DNA of 64,000 bases from DASUAS01 sp963841415 (GCA_963841415.1 CAWJCN010000001.1:310001-374000); one strand, 5' to 3'. Shown: positions 1-9,758, counted from the first letter of the stretch. Numbers and translations: made by a program. Notes: a model not told the origin generated them from the letters alone.

Positions 1-225
1 CTCTCAGGCAGCTCGCGCACCCGGTGCACGGGCAGTGGCCGAATCCGGGGTAGCATGGGCGTCCAGCGAGCAGAACTCCCGCCCCCTGTTTCGGGTGAGA
101 GGGCTCGCGGGTCCTTCCTCTTCGTCACACGCTTGCGTCGCGGCACCGAGGTTCGACCCACCGCCACCGGAATGCGCAGGGTGGCGGCAACCCGTGCCGA
201 TCCGACGAAAGCGAGTACGAACCCA

Positions 226-1392
<1,167 letters not shown>

Positions 1393-1407
1393 CCCGCTCC
1401 CTTCCCA

Positions 1408-1452
1408 TTTGGCGTGGCTCGTGTGCCACTACGGCACACCAACCACGCCAAA
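1408..1452. repeat. Nested palindrome between helicase and aminotransferase genes
   Basis: Outer arms TTTGGCGTGG (1408-1417) and CCACGCCAAA (1443-1452) pair perfectly. A 3-nt internal loop on each side leads to inner arms GTGTGCC (1421-1427) and GGCACAC (1433-1439) around a 5-nt loop. There is no T-run, so an intrinsic terminator is not certain. The GCGTG and GGCACA words recur in the inverted repeats around the gene at 9810. Confidence 0.6.
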
Positions 1453-1494
1453 ACGATGGGGGCGGCGGACGACGCACGCGCGACGATGGGCGCC

Positions 1495-2688
1495 ATGAGC
1501 CGCATCTCCCGTCGCGTCGGCGCCATCACCGAGTCCGCCACCCTCGCCGTCGACGCGAAGGCCAAGGCCCTGCAGGCCGCGGGGGAAGACGTCATCGGCT
1601 TCGGCGCCGGTGAGCCGGACTTCCCGACGCCCGCGCACATCGTCGCGGCGGCGGTGGCCGCGTGCCGCGACCCGAAGAACCACAAGTACACGCCGGCGGC
1701 GGGCCTGCCCGAGCTGCGCGCGGCCATCGCGGCCAAGACCGAACGCGACTCCGGCTACGTCGTCGAGCCCAGTCAGGTGGTCGTGACCGTCGGCGGCAAG
1801 CACGCGGTCTACAACTCGTTCCAGACGCTGCTCGACCCGGGTGACGAGGTGATCCTCCCCGCGCCCTACTGGACCACGTACCCGGAAGCGGTCGCCCTCG
1901 CCGAGGGTGTGCCGGTCGAGGTGTTCGCGCCGGAGTCGGCGGGGTTCCGTGTGACGGTCGAACAGCTGGAAGGGGCCCGCACGCCGCGCACGAAGGTGCT
2001 GCTGTTCGTGTCGCCGAGCAACCCCACCGGCGCGGTCTACCCGCGCGACGAAGTCGAGGCCATCGGGCGGTGGGCGCTCGAGCACGGCATCTGGGTGCTC
2101 ACCGACGAGATCTACGAGCACCTCACCTACGGCGGGCACGAGTTCACGTCGATGCCGGTCGTCGTGCCCGAGCTCGCCGAGCAGTGCGTCGTGCTCAACG
2201 GCGTCGCGAAGACCTACGCCATGACGGGTTGGCGCGTCGGCTGGATGATCGGACCTGCCGACCTCACCAAGGCGGCGATCAACCTCCAGTCGCACCAGAC
2301 GTCGAACGTGCCCAACGTCAGCCAGCGCGCCGCGCTCGCCGCGGTCAGCGGTGACCTCGACGCGGTCGCCGAGATGCGAGCGGCGTTCGATCGCCGGGGC
2401 CGGGTGATGCACGAACTGCTCACCGCCATCCCCGGCGTCACCTGCCTCGAGCCGCAGGGCGCGTTCTACTGCTTCCCGTCGTTCGAGGGTGTCCTCGGAC
2501 GCGAGATCGGCGGCCGCACGCCCACCACCACGCTCGAGCTGTGCGAGGTCATCCTCGAACAGGCGCGCGTCGCGATCGTCCCCGGCGAGGCGTTCGGCGC
2601 GCCCGGCTACGCCCGGCTGAGCTTCGCGCTGGCCGACGACGCCCTCGTCGAGGGTGTGGAGCGCATCGCCAAGCTGCTGACGCGCTAG
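1495..2688 (+). CDS. aspC: Aspartate (class I/II) aminotransferase
   Basis: PLP-dependent transaminase of the prokaryotic aspartate aminotransferase Ib type, interconverting aspartate and oxaloacetate with glutamate and 2-oxoglutarate; 397 aa. Seen: GAGEPDF near the N-terminus, SPSNPTGAVY for the cofactor pocket, the Schiff-base lysine at residue 239 in AKTYAMTGWR, and a C-terminal arginine in YARLSFAL that fits the substrate-carboxylate site. In-frame ATGs lie at 1456, 1486 and 1495; 1495 (MSRISRRVGAI) gives the usual family N-terminus and clears the palindrome ending at 1452. Related family members act on other amino or keto acids, so the substrate is assigned from motif similarity only. 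Confidence 0.88.
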   Translation: MSRISRRVGAITESATLAVDAKAKALQAAGEDVIGFGAGEPDFPTPAHIVAAAVAACRDPKNHKYTPAAGLPELRAAIAAKTERDSGYVVEPSQVVVTVGGKHAVYNSFQTLLDPGDEVILPAPYWTTYPEAVALAEGVPVEVFAPESAGFRVTVEQLEGARTPRTKVLLFVSPSNPTGAVYPRDEVEAIGRWALEHGIWVLTDEIYEHLTYGGHEFTSMPVVVPELAEQCVVLNGVAKTYAMTGWRVGWMIGPADLTKAAINLQSHQTSNVPNVSQRAALAAVSGDLDAVAEMRAAFDRRGRVMHELLTAIPGVTCLEPQGAFYCFPSFEGVLGREIGGRTPTTTLELCEVILEQARVAIVPGEAFGAPGYARLSFALADDALVEGVERIAKLLTR

Positions 2689-2726
2689 CCTCCTGCGAGG
2701 TCTGGCGCCGCTCTGGAGGGCAGCAA

Positions 2727-3311
2727 ATGCGCAGCACCACGTTCGGCGCGTTCCGCGTCATCTTTGCCGGGGCGGCCGCAACGGCGCTGGCCATCGGTCT
2801 GTCCGTCGTCGCGGCGGGGGCCGGAGTCGTTCCGATCGGAGCCGCGCCGTTGACGATCGTGAAGACGGTGAGCGGTCCCGTACCGGCCGGCACCACCTTC
2901 ACCGCGACGATCGCCTGTGACGACGACATCATCGTGGACGGTGGCAGCGGCACCGACACCGCGACGGTCGATTTCGCCGCCGACGGCCAACCCACGACGC
3001 CCGACACGCTCAACTTCGAGGGACCGGGCAGTTGTACCGTCACCGAGTCCGCGACCGGTGGCGCTGCCACGACGACCTACGCGTGCGAGGGAACGGTCCC
3101 AGCCGAGGAGGTACCCGCACCGGAAGGTGGCTTCTCGGCTCAGCAGGTCGAGGAGCCGATCTGTCCGAGCGCCGGGCCGCAGGCGCAACCGATCTCGGTG
3201 AACATCGAGTTCGAGGACCAGACCGCGACGGTCACCATCGCCAACACGTTCGTCGAGCCGACGCCGCAGCCCGCGGCCGAGGTAGTCGCGCAGCCCGCGT
3301 TCACCGGTTGA
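2727..3311 (+). CDS. Secreted DUF5979-like protein ending in a sortase-like FTG
   Basis: 194-aa exported protein of unknown function. An N-terminal signal segment (FAGAAATALAIGLSVVAAGAG, interrupted here as residues about 12-34) is followed by a thioester/DUF5979-like beta domain beginning LTIVKTVSGPVPAGTTF, with paired cysteines (IACDD, GSCTV, YACEG, EPICP). It ends QPAFTG and then stops. That motif resembles the sortase-type signals of actinobacterial surface proteins, but the hydrophobic helix and basic tail that normally follow are absent. The ATG at 2727 has a GGAGG-like site 8 nt upstream. No neighbour suggests a function. Confidence 0.65.
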   Translation: MRSTTFGAFRVIFAGAAATALAIGLSVVAAGAGVVPIGAAPLTIVKTVSGPVPAGTTFTATIACDDDIIVDGGSGTDTATVDFAADGQPTTPDTLNFEGPGSCTVTESATGGAATTTYACEGTVPAEEVPAPEGGFSAQQVEEPICPSAGPQAQPISVNIEFEDQTATVTIANTFVEPTPQPAAEVVAQPAFTG

Positions 3312-3353
3312 ACGTTCCGGGTCGCGCCCGGGGACGCGCCTAGCCTCACACTG

Positions 3354-4940
3354 ATGAAGCGCGTCCTCGTGAGCGAGCAGCTCGCCGACAGCGGTCTCGA
3401 AGCGATGCATGCCGCGGGCCTCGAGGTCGACGTCCGCCTCGGGCTGTCGCCGTCGGAGCTTCTCGACGCCGTGCGCGGCGCGGCGGCGATCGTCATCCGC
3501 AGCGCGACGCACGTGACGGCGGAGGTGCTCGAGGCGGCCGACGAGCTCGTGGTCGTCGGGCGGGCCGGGATCGGCCTCGACAACGTCGACGTCCAGGCCG
3601 CCACCCGGCGCGGCGTGATGGTGGTGAACGCGCCCCAGTCGAACGTGCTGTCAGCCGCTGAGCACACGATCGCACTGCTGCTCGCGCAGGCGCGCAACGT
3701 GCCCCAGGCCGACCGCGACCTGCGCAACGGCCAGTGGAACCGCACCCGCTGGGAGGGCGTCGAGCTCCACAACAAGACGCTGGGGATCGTCGGCCTGGGC
3801 CGGGTCGGCGTGCTCGTCGCGCAGCGCGCCAACGCGTTCGGCATGCAGCTCGTGGCCTACGACCCCTACGTGAGTCCCGAGCGCGCTCGCCAACTCGGCG
3901 TCGATCTCGTGGCGACGGTCGAAGAGCTGGTGCGGCGCGCCGACTTCCTCACCGTCCACCTGCCGAAGACCCCCGACACCGTCGGGCTCATCTCCGCCGA
4001 GTTGCTGACGCACGCCAAGCCGTCGCTGCGGGTCGTCAACACGGCGCGGGGCGGCATCGTCGACGAAGCGGCGCTGGCCGATGCGGTGCGCGACGGTCGT
4101 ATCGCCGGCGCCGCCCTCGACGTGTTCGTGCAGGAGCCGACCACCGAGTCGCCGTTGTTCGAGTTCGACAGCGTCGTCGTCACCCCACACCTCGGCGCGT
4201 CCACGGTCGAGGCGCAGGACAAGGCGGGCCAGACCATCGCCGAGCAAGTCGTGCTCGCGCTGCACGGAGAGTTCGTGCCGTTCGCGGTGAACCTCGCCGC
4301 CACCGAGGCCAGCGCGACCGTGCAGCCGTACATGCCGCTCGCGGAACGACTCGGGCGGCTGTTCACGTCGGTCGCCGGTGGCACCGTCGACGCGCTCGAG
4401 ATCTCCTACGAGGGGCAGATCGCCGACTACGACTGCCGCGTGCTCACGCTGTCGGTGCTCAAGGGCGTCCTCGGTCCCGTGGTCGACGAGCCCGTGTCGT
4501 TCGTCAACGCGCCCCAACTGGCGGAGGAGCGCGGGCTCGTCGTGCGCGAGACGACGTCGTCGTCGGCGCGCGACTACGTGAACCTCATCGAGCTGCGCGG
4601 TCACACGACCGATCGCGCGACGCACGTCGCCGGCACGCTCTACGGGAAGAACGACGCGCCGCGCATCGTCGCCATCGACGACTACATCGTGGAGCTCCCG
4701 CCATCGAGCCACATGCTGGTGGTGCGCAACGAGGACCGCCCCGGCATGGTCGCCCGGGTCGCCACCATCCTCGGCATCGAGCACGGCATCAACATCGACG
4801 AGATGGATCTCGGCAAGGGCCCGGCCGGCGACGCGTCGCTCATGCTCCTCGCCACGTCCACGCCGGTCCCGCACGAGGTCGTCGCCGAGCTGCGAGCCAC
4901 CGAAGGCGTCGTCGACGCCCGCGCCATCGAATTGGACTAG
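3354..4940 (+). CDS. serA: D-3-phosphoglycerate dehydrogenase
   Basis: First committed step of serine synthesis: NAD-dependent oxidation of 3-phosphoglycerate. The 528 aa match the long type I form. Order: substrate-binding domain, nucleotide-binding Rossmann fold (GIVGLGRVG near residue 145), catalytic Arg in NTARGGIVDE, Glu and His in VQEPTTES and TPHLGAST, an intervening ASB domain from about 315, and a C-terminal ACT domain from about residue 453 (LVVRNEDRPGMVARV) that usually binds serine for feedback inhibition. A TAGCCT element ends 7 nt before the ATG, so the transcript is probably leaderless. Stands alone as a transcription unit. Confidence 0.95.
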   Translation: MKRVLVSEQLADSGLEAMHAAGLEVDVRLGLSPSELLDAVRGAAAIVIRSATHVTAEVLEAADELVVVGRAGIGLDNVDVQAATRRGVMVVNAPQSNVLSAAEHTIALLLAQARNVPQADRDLRNGQWNRTRWEGVELHNKTLGIVGLGRVGVLVAQRANAFGMQLVAYDPYVSPERARQLGVDLVATVEELVRRADFLTVHLPKTPDTVGLISAELLTHAKPSLRVVNTARGGIVDEAALADAVRDGRIAGAALDVFVQEPTTESPLFEFDSVVVTPHLGASTVEAQDKAGQTIAEQVVLALHGEFVPFAVNLAATEASATVQPYMPLAERLGRLFTSVAGGTVDALEISYEGQIADYDCRVLTLSVLKGVLGPVVDEPVSFVNAPQLAEERGLVVRETTSSSARDYVNLIELRGHTTDRATHVAGTLYGKNDAPRIVAIDDYIVELPPSSHMLVVRNEDRPGMVARVATILGIEHGINIDEMDLGKGPAGDASLMLLATSTPVPHEVVAELRATEGVVDARAIELD

Positions 4941-5031
4941 CTGTTCCCCGTCGTTCGCTGCCGCTCACTCCGTCCCAGCGGTCGATGACCGGCGGAGCCG
5001 GATCACCGACCGGGCGGGGCGAGTCGGTGCG

Positions 5032-5367
5032 TCAGTTCTTCGACGCTCGCAGGCCGTCGGCTTCGGCGGCTTCGGCGGAGAGGTAGCAGCGGTCGGGCTG
5101 GGTGCGGGCGTAGTTGGCGCCGCCGGGGACGTGGTAGATGCCGCTGGCCATCTTCGCCTTCACCGGGTGGTTCGCCGGGCACGCGCCCGACTCGGCCGGC
5201 TCGATCCAGGGGACGGTTGCGTCGGGCGCGGGCTGGGGCGGGAACGGGAAGGGCTGCGGCTCCCACGCCGGGCCGGTTTCGGTGCGGACCGGCACCGTGC
5301 GCCAGACCGCGTAGGCGACGCCGGCGAGCACGCCGAGCCCGAGCACGCGTCGTGTCGTCTTCCGCAT
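5032..5367 (-). CDS. Membrane-anchored sunset-domain protein
   Basis: 111-aa protein with one N-terminal membrane helix (LGLGVLAGVAYAVW), a proline-rich linker, and a C-terminal domain reading CPANHPVKAKMASGIYHVPG followed by YARTQPDRCYLSAEAAEADGLRASK. This matches the short sunset domain (IKGN..IYH.PGG..Y..T.PE.CF.sE.eA...G.R.sk) found at the ends of many secreted or surface nucleases and small actinobacterial proteins. Function is unknown; the domain probably faces outward. Divergent from leuA, with about 80 bp to the leader promoter. Confidence 0.75.
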   Translation of the reverse strand: MRKTTRRVLGLGVLAGVAYAVWRTVPVRTETGPAWEPQPFPFPPQPAPDATVPWIEPAESGACPANHPVKAKMASGIYHVPGGANYARTQPDRCYLSAEAAEADGLRASKN

Positions 5368-5412
5368 CCGAGGATTGTCGCGCGCCGCGCGGCCGGGTCC
5401 GCGGCATTGTTG

Positions 5413-5441
5413 TTGACTCGCGCGGTTCCGTCTGGCATGAT
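5413..5441 (+). promoter_or_regulatory. Promoter of the leuA leader
   Basis: TTGACT (5413-5418), a 17-nt spacer and CATGAT (5436-5441). The predicted start, about 7 nt on, falls within 2 to 3 nt of the leader ATG at 5451, so the leader peptide would be translated from a nearly leaderless mRNA. Confidence 0.7.
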
Positions 5442-5450
5442 TGTTGGTTC

Positions 5451-5492
5451 ATGACGAAGGAACTGCGCACCCAGAGCCTCCTCCTTACGTAG
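5451..5492 (+). CDS. leuA leader peptide (attenuator)
   Basis: A 13-residue reading frame, MTKELRTQSLLLT, with three consecutive leucine codons (ctc ctc ctt at 5478-5486) plus one earlier ctg. It lies between a promoter and a hairpin-plus-terminator ahead of leuA. By analogy with known leu and ilv leader peptides, ribosome stalling at the Leu codons when leucyl-tRNA is short would raise leuA transcription. There is no Shine-Dalgarno; the ATG lies 9 nt after the -10 element. Confidence 0.8.
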   Translation: MTKELRTQSLLLT

Positions 5493-5555
5493 CTGCGAGC
5501 ACCCGCTTCGGTGCTCGCGGACGCCTCCTCGTGCCTCAGGGCCGAGGAGGTTTTT
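5493..5555 (+). terminator. leuA attenuator hairpins and terminator
   Basis: First hairpin: 11 bp from 5493-5503 with 5510-5520 (core GCGAGCACC/GGTGCTCGC), beginning directly after the leader stop codon. Terminator: CCTCCTCG (5524-5531) with CGAGGAGG (5543-5550), then TTTTT at 5551-5555. The terminator 3' arm GAGGAGG can also pair with CCTCCTC at 5477-5483, which overlaps the Leu codons. The exact antiterminator is unresolved. Confidence 0.8.
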
Positions 5556-5606
5556 CGTTGCCGGAAAGACTCGATCTCCGCACGACCCACCAGAAAGAGC
5601 AGAGCC

Positions 5607-7154
5607 ATGAGCGATCAGGTCAAGATCTTCGACACTACGTTGCGGGACGGCGAGCAGTCGCCCGGCATCTCGCTCGACGTGGGCGAGAAGCTCGAGATCG
5701 CGGAGCAGCTCGGGCGTCTCGGCGTCGATGTCATCGAGGCCGGCTTCCCGATCGCCAGCCAGGGCGACTTCGAGGCGGTCGAGGCGATCAGCAAGGCCGT
5801 CCACGGTTCGACCATCGCGGCGCTCTCGCGCACCGCGTTCAAGGACGTCGACCGGGCGTGGGAGGCGGTGCGTCACGCGGCCAAGCCGCGCATCCACGTC
5901 TTCATCGCGACGTCGCCGATCCACATGAAGAAGAAGCTGCGCATGACGCCCGAGCAGGTGAAGGAGGAGACGGCGGGCGCCGTCGCCCGGGCCAAGGGCT
6001 ACTGCGACGACGTCGAATTCTCGCCCGAGGACGGCAGCCGCTCCGACGTCGACTTCCTCGTAGCGGTGTGCCAGCTCGCGGTGACCAACGGTGCCACCAC
6101 GCTGAACATCCCCGACACGGTCGGCTACGGCGTTCCCGAGGAGTACGCGGCGCTGATCCGTCACGTCATCGAGAACGTCGAGGGCGACTTCCAGGTGTCG
6201 ACGCACTGCCACAACGACCTGGGGCTGGCCGTGGCCAACTCGCTCGCTGGCGTGGTCGCCGGTGCGCGCCAGGTGGAGTGCGCGGTGAACGGTCTCGGCG
6301 AGCGGGCGGGCAACGCGGCGCTGGAAGAGATCGTCATGGCGCTGCGCACGCGTGCCGACTACTTCGGTGCCGCGCACACCACGGTGAAGACCGAGGAGCT
6401 GGCGCGTACGTCGCGGCTCGTGTCTCGTCTGACCGGCTACCCGGTGCAGTACAACAAGGCGATCATCGGTCGGAACGCGTTCGCCCACGAGGCCGGCATC
6501 CACCAGCACGGTGTGCTCGAAGACCGCGAGACGTACGAGATCATCGACGCGTCGACGGTCGGCCAGGAAGCGGCGCAGATCGTCCTGGGGAAGCACTCGG
6601 GCCGGCACGCGTTCGCCGACTCGCTCGAGAAGATGGGCCTGCACGTGCAGGGTGACGCGCTCAACCAGGCGTTCACCCGCTTCAAGGAGCTGGCCGACCG
6701 CAAGGTGGAGATCACCGAGCTCGACCTCGAGGCGATCGTCGCCGAGGAGCTCGGCGTCGGCACGGTGCATCGCTTCACGATGGTGAGCCTCGATCTGCAC
6801 GGCGGCACCAGCGCGATGCCCACCGCGCGCGTCGTGCTGACCGACGGTGACGGCAAGGTCGACGCCGACGGCGAAGGCAACGGCATGATCGACGCCGCCT
6901 TCGAGGCCATCGGCCACGCCACCGGTGTCGACGGCACGGTGCTCGACTTCAAGGTGTCGTCGGTGACGAAGGGCGGCGACGCGCTCGGTGACGTGGTGGT
7001 GCAGCTCGAGGTCGACGGCCTGAAGGCGTCGGGTCGCGGCGTCGCCACCGACGTCGTCGAGGCGTCGGCGCGTGCGTACCTCGCGGCGGTCAACAAGATC
7101 GTGCGGCTGCGCGAGCGTCCCGACCGGCGCGCGGTGGAGGAAGTCGGCCCGTAG
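5607..7154 (+). CDS. leuA: 2-isopropylmalate synthase
   Basis: Condenses acetyl-CoA with 2-oxoisovalerate, the first leucine-specific step; 515 aa, the usual size of the bacterial long form. FDTTLRDGEQSPGISLDVGEK at the N-terminus carries the metal-binding Asp and catalytic Arg; STHCHNDLGLA supplies the metal-binding His pair; NGLGERAGNA follows. From about residue 365 comes the LeuA dimer/allosteric domain (HRFTMVSLDLHGG..) that binds leucine. The start ATG 5607 is chosen over upstream in-frame codons, which would run through the attenuator. Expression is predicted to respond to leucine through the leader at 5451-5555. leuCD and leuB lie elsewhere in the window. Confidence 0.95.
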   Translation: MSDQVKIFDTTLRDGEQSPGISLDVGEKLEIAEQLGRLGVDVIEAGFPIASQGDFEAVEAISKAVHGSTIAALSRTAFKDVDRAWEAVRHAAKPRIHVFIATSPIHMKKKLRMTPEQVKEETAGAVARAKGYCDDVEFSPEDGSRSDVDFLVAVCQLAVTNGATTLNIPDTVGYGVPEEYAALIRHVIENVEGDFQVSTHCHNDLGLAVANSLAGVVAGARQVECAVNGLGERAGNAALEEIVMALRTRADYFGAAHTTVKTEELARTSRLVSRLTGYPVQYNKAIIGRNAFAHEAGIHQHGVLEDRETYEIIDASTVGQEAAQIVLGKHSGRHAFADSLEKMGLHVQGDALNQAFTRFKELADRKVEITELDLEAIVAEELGVGTVHRFTMVSLDLHGGTSAMPTARVVLTDGDGKVDADGEGNGMIDAAFEAIGHATGVDGTVLDFKVSSVTKGGDALGDVVVQLEVDGLKASGRGVATDVVEASARAYLAAVNKIVRLRERPDRRAVEEVGP

Positions 7155-7202
7155 GGGAATGGCCCGGCGCGTTCGCGGCGTCAACCGGTAGCGTCGACGT
7201 TC

Positions 7203-8144
7203 GTGTCTGCGACGAGCTCCGAGCCCCTGATCCAGGGCGTCGACATCACCAAGCGGTTCGGCAGCTTCGTCGCGGTCGACGGCATCGACTTCCGCGTCGA
7301 GCCCGGCGAGGCGTTCGGGTTCCTGGGTCCCAACGGTGCCGGCAAGACCTCGACCATGCGCATGGTGGGGTGCGTGTCGACGCCCACGAGCGGCGAGCTG
7401 CGCATCCTCGGCATGGATCCCGAGGTCGACGGTCCGCGCATCCGCGCCCGTCTCGGCGTCGTGCCGCAAGAGGACAGCCTCGACACCGAGCTCACCGTCT
7501 TCGACAACCTCTTGATCTACGGGCGCTACTTCGACCTGCCCCACGCGGAGATCCGCCGTCGCGGTGAGGAGCTCTTGGAGTTCATGCAGCTCACCGAGCG
7601 GCGCAACGACCTCGTCGATCCGTTGTCGGGGGGCATGAAGCGCCGCCTCACCATCGGGCGTGCACTGATCAACCAGCCCGACCTCCTCCTGCTCGACGAG
7701 CCGACGACCGGCCTCGACCCCCAGGCACGCCACTTGTTGTGGGACCGCTTCTACCGACTGAAGCGCGAGGGCGTGACCATGGTGCTCACCACGCACTACA
7801 TGGAGGAAGCGGAGCAGCTCTGCGATCGTCTGGTGATCATGGACGGCGGGAAGATCGTCGCCGAGGGTTCGCCGCGCGAGCTCGTGGCGCGGCACGCGAC
7901 GCGGGAGGTCGTCGAGCTGCGCTTCACGACGCCCGAGGAGCGCGACCGCGCGCTGCCGCCGCTGGCGGACTTCGGCGAGCGGATCGAACCGCTCACCGAT
8001 CGCGTGCTCGTCTACACGCAGGACGCGGGGAAGGTCGTCGCGCTCGTCACCGACGGCGAGCTGCGTCCGGAGTCCGTGTACGAGCGACGGGGCACGCTCG
8101 AGGACGTCTTCCTCATCCTGACCGGCCGCACCCTGGACGACTGA
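7203..8144 (+). CDS. ABC-2 type exporter, ATP-binding subunit (DrrA/NodI-like)
   Basis: 313-aa nucleotide-binding subunit of an export ABC system. Walker A GPNGAGKTS, Q-loop in VVPQEDSLDTEL, signature LSGGMKRRLTIGRAL, Walker B LLLLDEPTTGLDP, H-loop TTHYMEEAE, then the roughly 80-residue C-terminal extension typical of DrrA/NodI proteins. GTG start at 7203. The first permease follows after 1 nt and the second overlaps it, so the three genes make one transporter. Substrate unknown; relatives export lipids, polysaccharides or antibiotics. Confidence 0.9.
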   Translation: MSATSSEPLIQGVDITKRFGSFVAVDGIDFRVEPGEAFGFLGPNGAGKTSTMRMVGCVSTPTSGELRILGMDPEVDGPRIRARLGVVPQEDSLDTELTVFDNLLIYGRYFDLPHAEIRRRGEELLEFMQLTERRNDLVDPLSGGMKRRLTIGRALINQPDLLLLDEPTTGLDPQARHLLWDRFYRLKREGVTMVLTTHYMEEAEQLCDRLVIMDGGKIVAEGSPRELVARHATREVVELRFTTPEERDRALPPLADFGERIEPLTDRVLVYTQDAGKVVALVTDGELRPESVYERRGTLEDVFLILTGRTLDD

Positions 8145-8145
8145 C

Positions 8146-8925
8146 ATGGCCGCGACGCCGCTTGCACTGCGGATCGTCGAGAAGGAGTGGGTCGCGTGGC
8201 GCCGGCTCTGGAAGGCGTCGATCTTCCAGGCGACGATCTCGCCGCTGCTGTTCCTGGCTGCGATGGGGCTCGGGCTCGGCGACCTGGTCAACAAGGGATC
8301 CGGTGGTGTCAACGGCGTCGACTACCTCGTGTTCGTCACGCCCGGCCTGATGGCCGCGAGCGCCATGATGCAGGCTTCCGGGGAGTCGATGTGGCCGGTG
8401 CTGGGTGGCGTGAAGTGGCTGCGCACCTATCACGCCGCGGTGTCGACGCCGGTGAGCGCGGGCGCGGTGTTCGCCGGTCACGTCACGTGGACGTGCTTGC
8501 GCGTGTTGCTGTCGGTGACGGTCTTCCTCGCGGTCGCGACGATCCTCGGCGGGGTGCCGTCACTGTGGGGCGTGCTCGCGATCCCGGCGGCGGTGCTCGG
8601 CGCGTCGGTGTTCGCCGCCGCGCTCAACGGCTACGCCGTCACGCAGGAGAGCGACATCCCCTTCGCCGTCATCCTGCGCATCGGGATCTTCCCGCTGTTC
8701 CTCTTCTCGGGGACGTTCTTCCCGACCAGCCGGCTGCCCGACTGGCTGCAGCCGGTGTCGTGGTTCTCGCCGCTGTGGCACACGGTCGAGCTGTGCCGAG
8801 CCGCGACGACGGGGAGCCAGCCGTCGGCCGGCTCGATCGCCGGGCACGTGGCGTTCCTCGTGGCCTGCCTCAGCGCCGGTTGCTGGTGGGGTGTGCGCCG
8901 ATTCCGTCAGGCATTGACGACATGA
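8146..8925 (+). CDS. ABC-2 type exporter permease 1
   Basis: 259-aa membrane protein of the ABC-2 (DrrB/NodJ) family with about six hydrophobic segments. Near the C-terminus it has the family signature region LFLFSGTFFPTSRLPDWLQPVSWFSPLWH, here spanning roughly residues 183-211. It pairs with the ATPase encoded 1 nt upstream and with the second permease, whose ATG overlaps its stop codon (ATGA at 8922-8925). The two permeases are related in sequence, so the membrane part is probably a heterodimer. Substrate cannot be read from the sequence. Confidence 0.88.
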   Translation: MAATPLALRIVEKEWVAWRRLWKASIFQATISPLLFLAAMGLGLGDLVNKGSGGVNGVDYLVFVTPGLMAASAMMQASGESMWPVLGGVKWLRTYHAAVSTPVSAGAVFAGHVTWTCLRVLLSVTVFLAVATILGGVPSLWGVLAIPAAVLGASVFAAALNGYAVTQESDIPFAVILRIGIFPLFLFSGTFFPTSRLPDWLQPVSWFSPLWHTVELCRAATTGSQPSAGSIAGHVAFLVACLSAGCWWGVRRFRQALTT

Positions 8926-9746
8926 TCGCGGCGATCGCGGTGAAGGAGGCCGGGCGGCGGCGCAGCGGTCGCGCGAGCGGGAGCAGCGGGCGGGCGATGC
9001 GCGTCGTCGAGCGCAACACGCTGGCGTACCGGCGGATGTGGCTGGCGTTCGTCACCGGGCTCGTCGAGCCGCTGCTCTTCCTCCTGTCGATCGGCATCGG
9101 TGTGGGTGGGCTGGTGGGGAAGGTGCCCGGGCCCGGTGGGCAACCGATCGCGTACGACCAGTTCGTCGCGCCGGGGTTGATGGCGGCCGCGGCGATGAAC
9201 GGCGCGGTGCTCGACACGACGTTCAACTTCTTCTTCAAGTTCAAGTACGCGCACACCTACGACGCGATGCTGGCGACACCGCTCGAGGTCGGCGACATCG
9301 CTCAGGGCGAGCTGACGTGGGCGCTGATCCGCGGTGGTGTGTACTCGGCCGTCTTCCTCGTGACGATGGTGATCATGGGCCTGGTGGGCTCGTGGTGGGC
9401 GCTGCTCGCGCTGCCGGCGGCGCTGCTGGTGTCGTATGCCTTCGCGGGTGCGGGCATCGCCGCGACCACCTTCATGCGATCCTGGACCGACTTCGACTTC
9501 GTGAACCTCGCGCTGATTCCGATGTTCCTGTTCGCGGCGACGTTCTTCCCGCTCTCGCAGTACCCGACCGGGCTGCAGTGGGTCGTGCGCTGCACGCCGC
9601 TCTACCAGGGCGTCGCGCTCGAGCGCGGCCTCACCACCGGCCAGCTCACCTGGACGATGCTCCTGAACGTCACCTACCTCGTCGTCCTGGGCACCGTCGG
9701 CCTGAGGATCGCCACCCACCGCCTGAAGAAACTGCTGCAGCCGTAG
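8922..9746 (+). CDS. ABC-2 type exporter permease 2
   Basis: 274-aa ABC-2 family permease, translationally coupled to permease 1 through an ATGA overlap. The first 30 residues are Arg/Ser-rich and cytoplasmic (GRRRSGRASGSSGRAMR), then about six membrane segments. The ABC-2 signature region (MFLFAATFFPLSQYPTGLQW and downstream VRCTPLYQGVALERGL) sits near the C-terminus. Together with the two genes upstream it forms a complete three-gene exporter. The operon ends 12 nt before the inverted-repeat unit at 9759. Confidence 0.88.
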   Translation: MIAAIAVKEAGRRRSGRASGSSGRAMRVVERNTLAYRRMWLAFVTGLVEPLLFLLSIGIGVGGLVGKVPGPGGQPIAYDQFVAPGLMAAAAMNGAVLDTTFNFFFKFKYAHTYDAMLATPLEVGDIAQGELTWALIRGGVYSAVFLVTMVIMGLVGSWWALLALPAALLVSYAFAGAGIAATTFMRSWTDFDFVNLALIPMFLFAATFFPLSQYPTGLQWVVRCTPLYQGVALERGLTTGQLTWTMLLNVTYLVVLGTVGLRIATHRLKKLLQP

Positions 9747-9758
9747 TCCCCCGCCGAA

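Noticed and set aside
1..225. Possible gene upstream of the helicase (frame open from ATG 55)
   Set aside because: The extra residues have no helicase homology and TAGCAT at 51-56 overlaps the ATG rather than preceding it; I see no supportable feature in 1-225.
5160..8312. Very long open frame on the minus strand opposite leuA and the ABC exporter
   Set aside because: Antisense shadow in GC-rich DNA: its translation is low-complexity Arg/His/Asp-rich sequence without domains, while the plus-strand genes have full motif sets.
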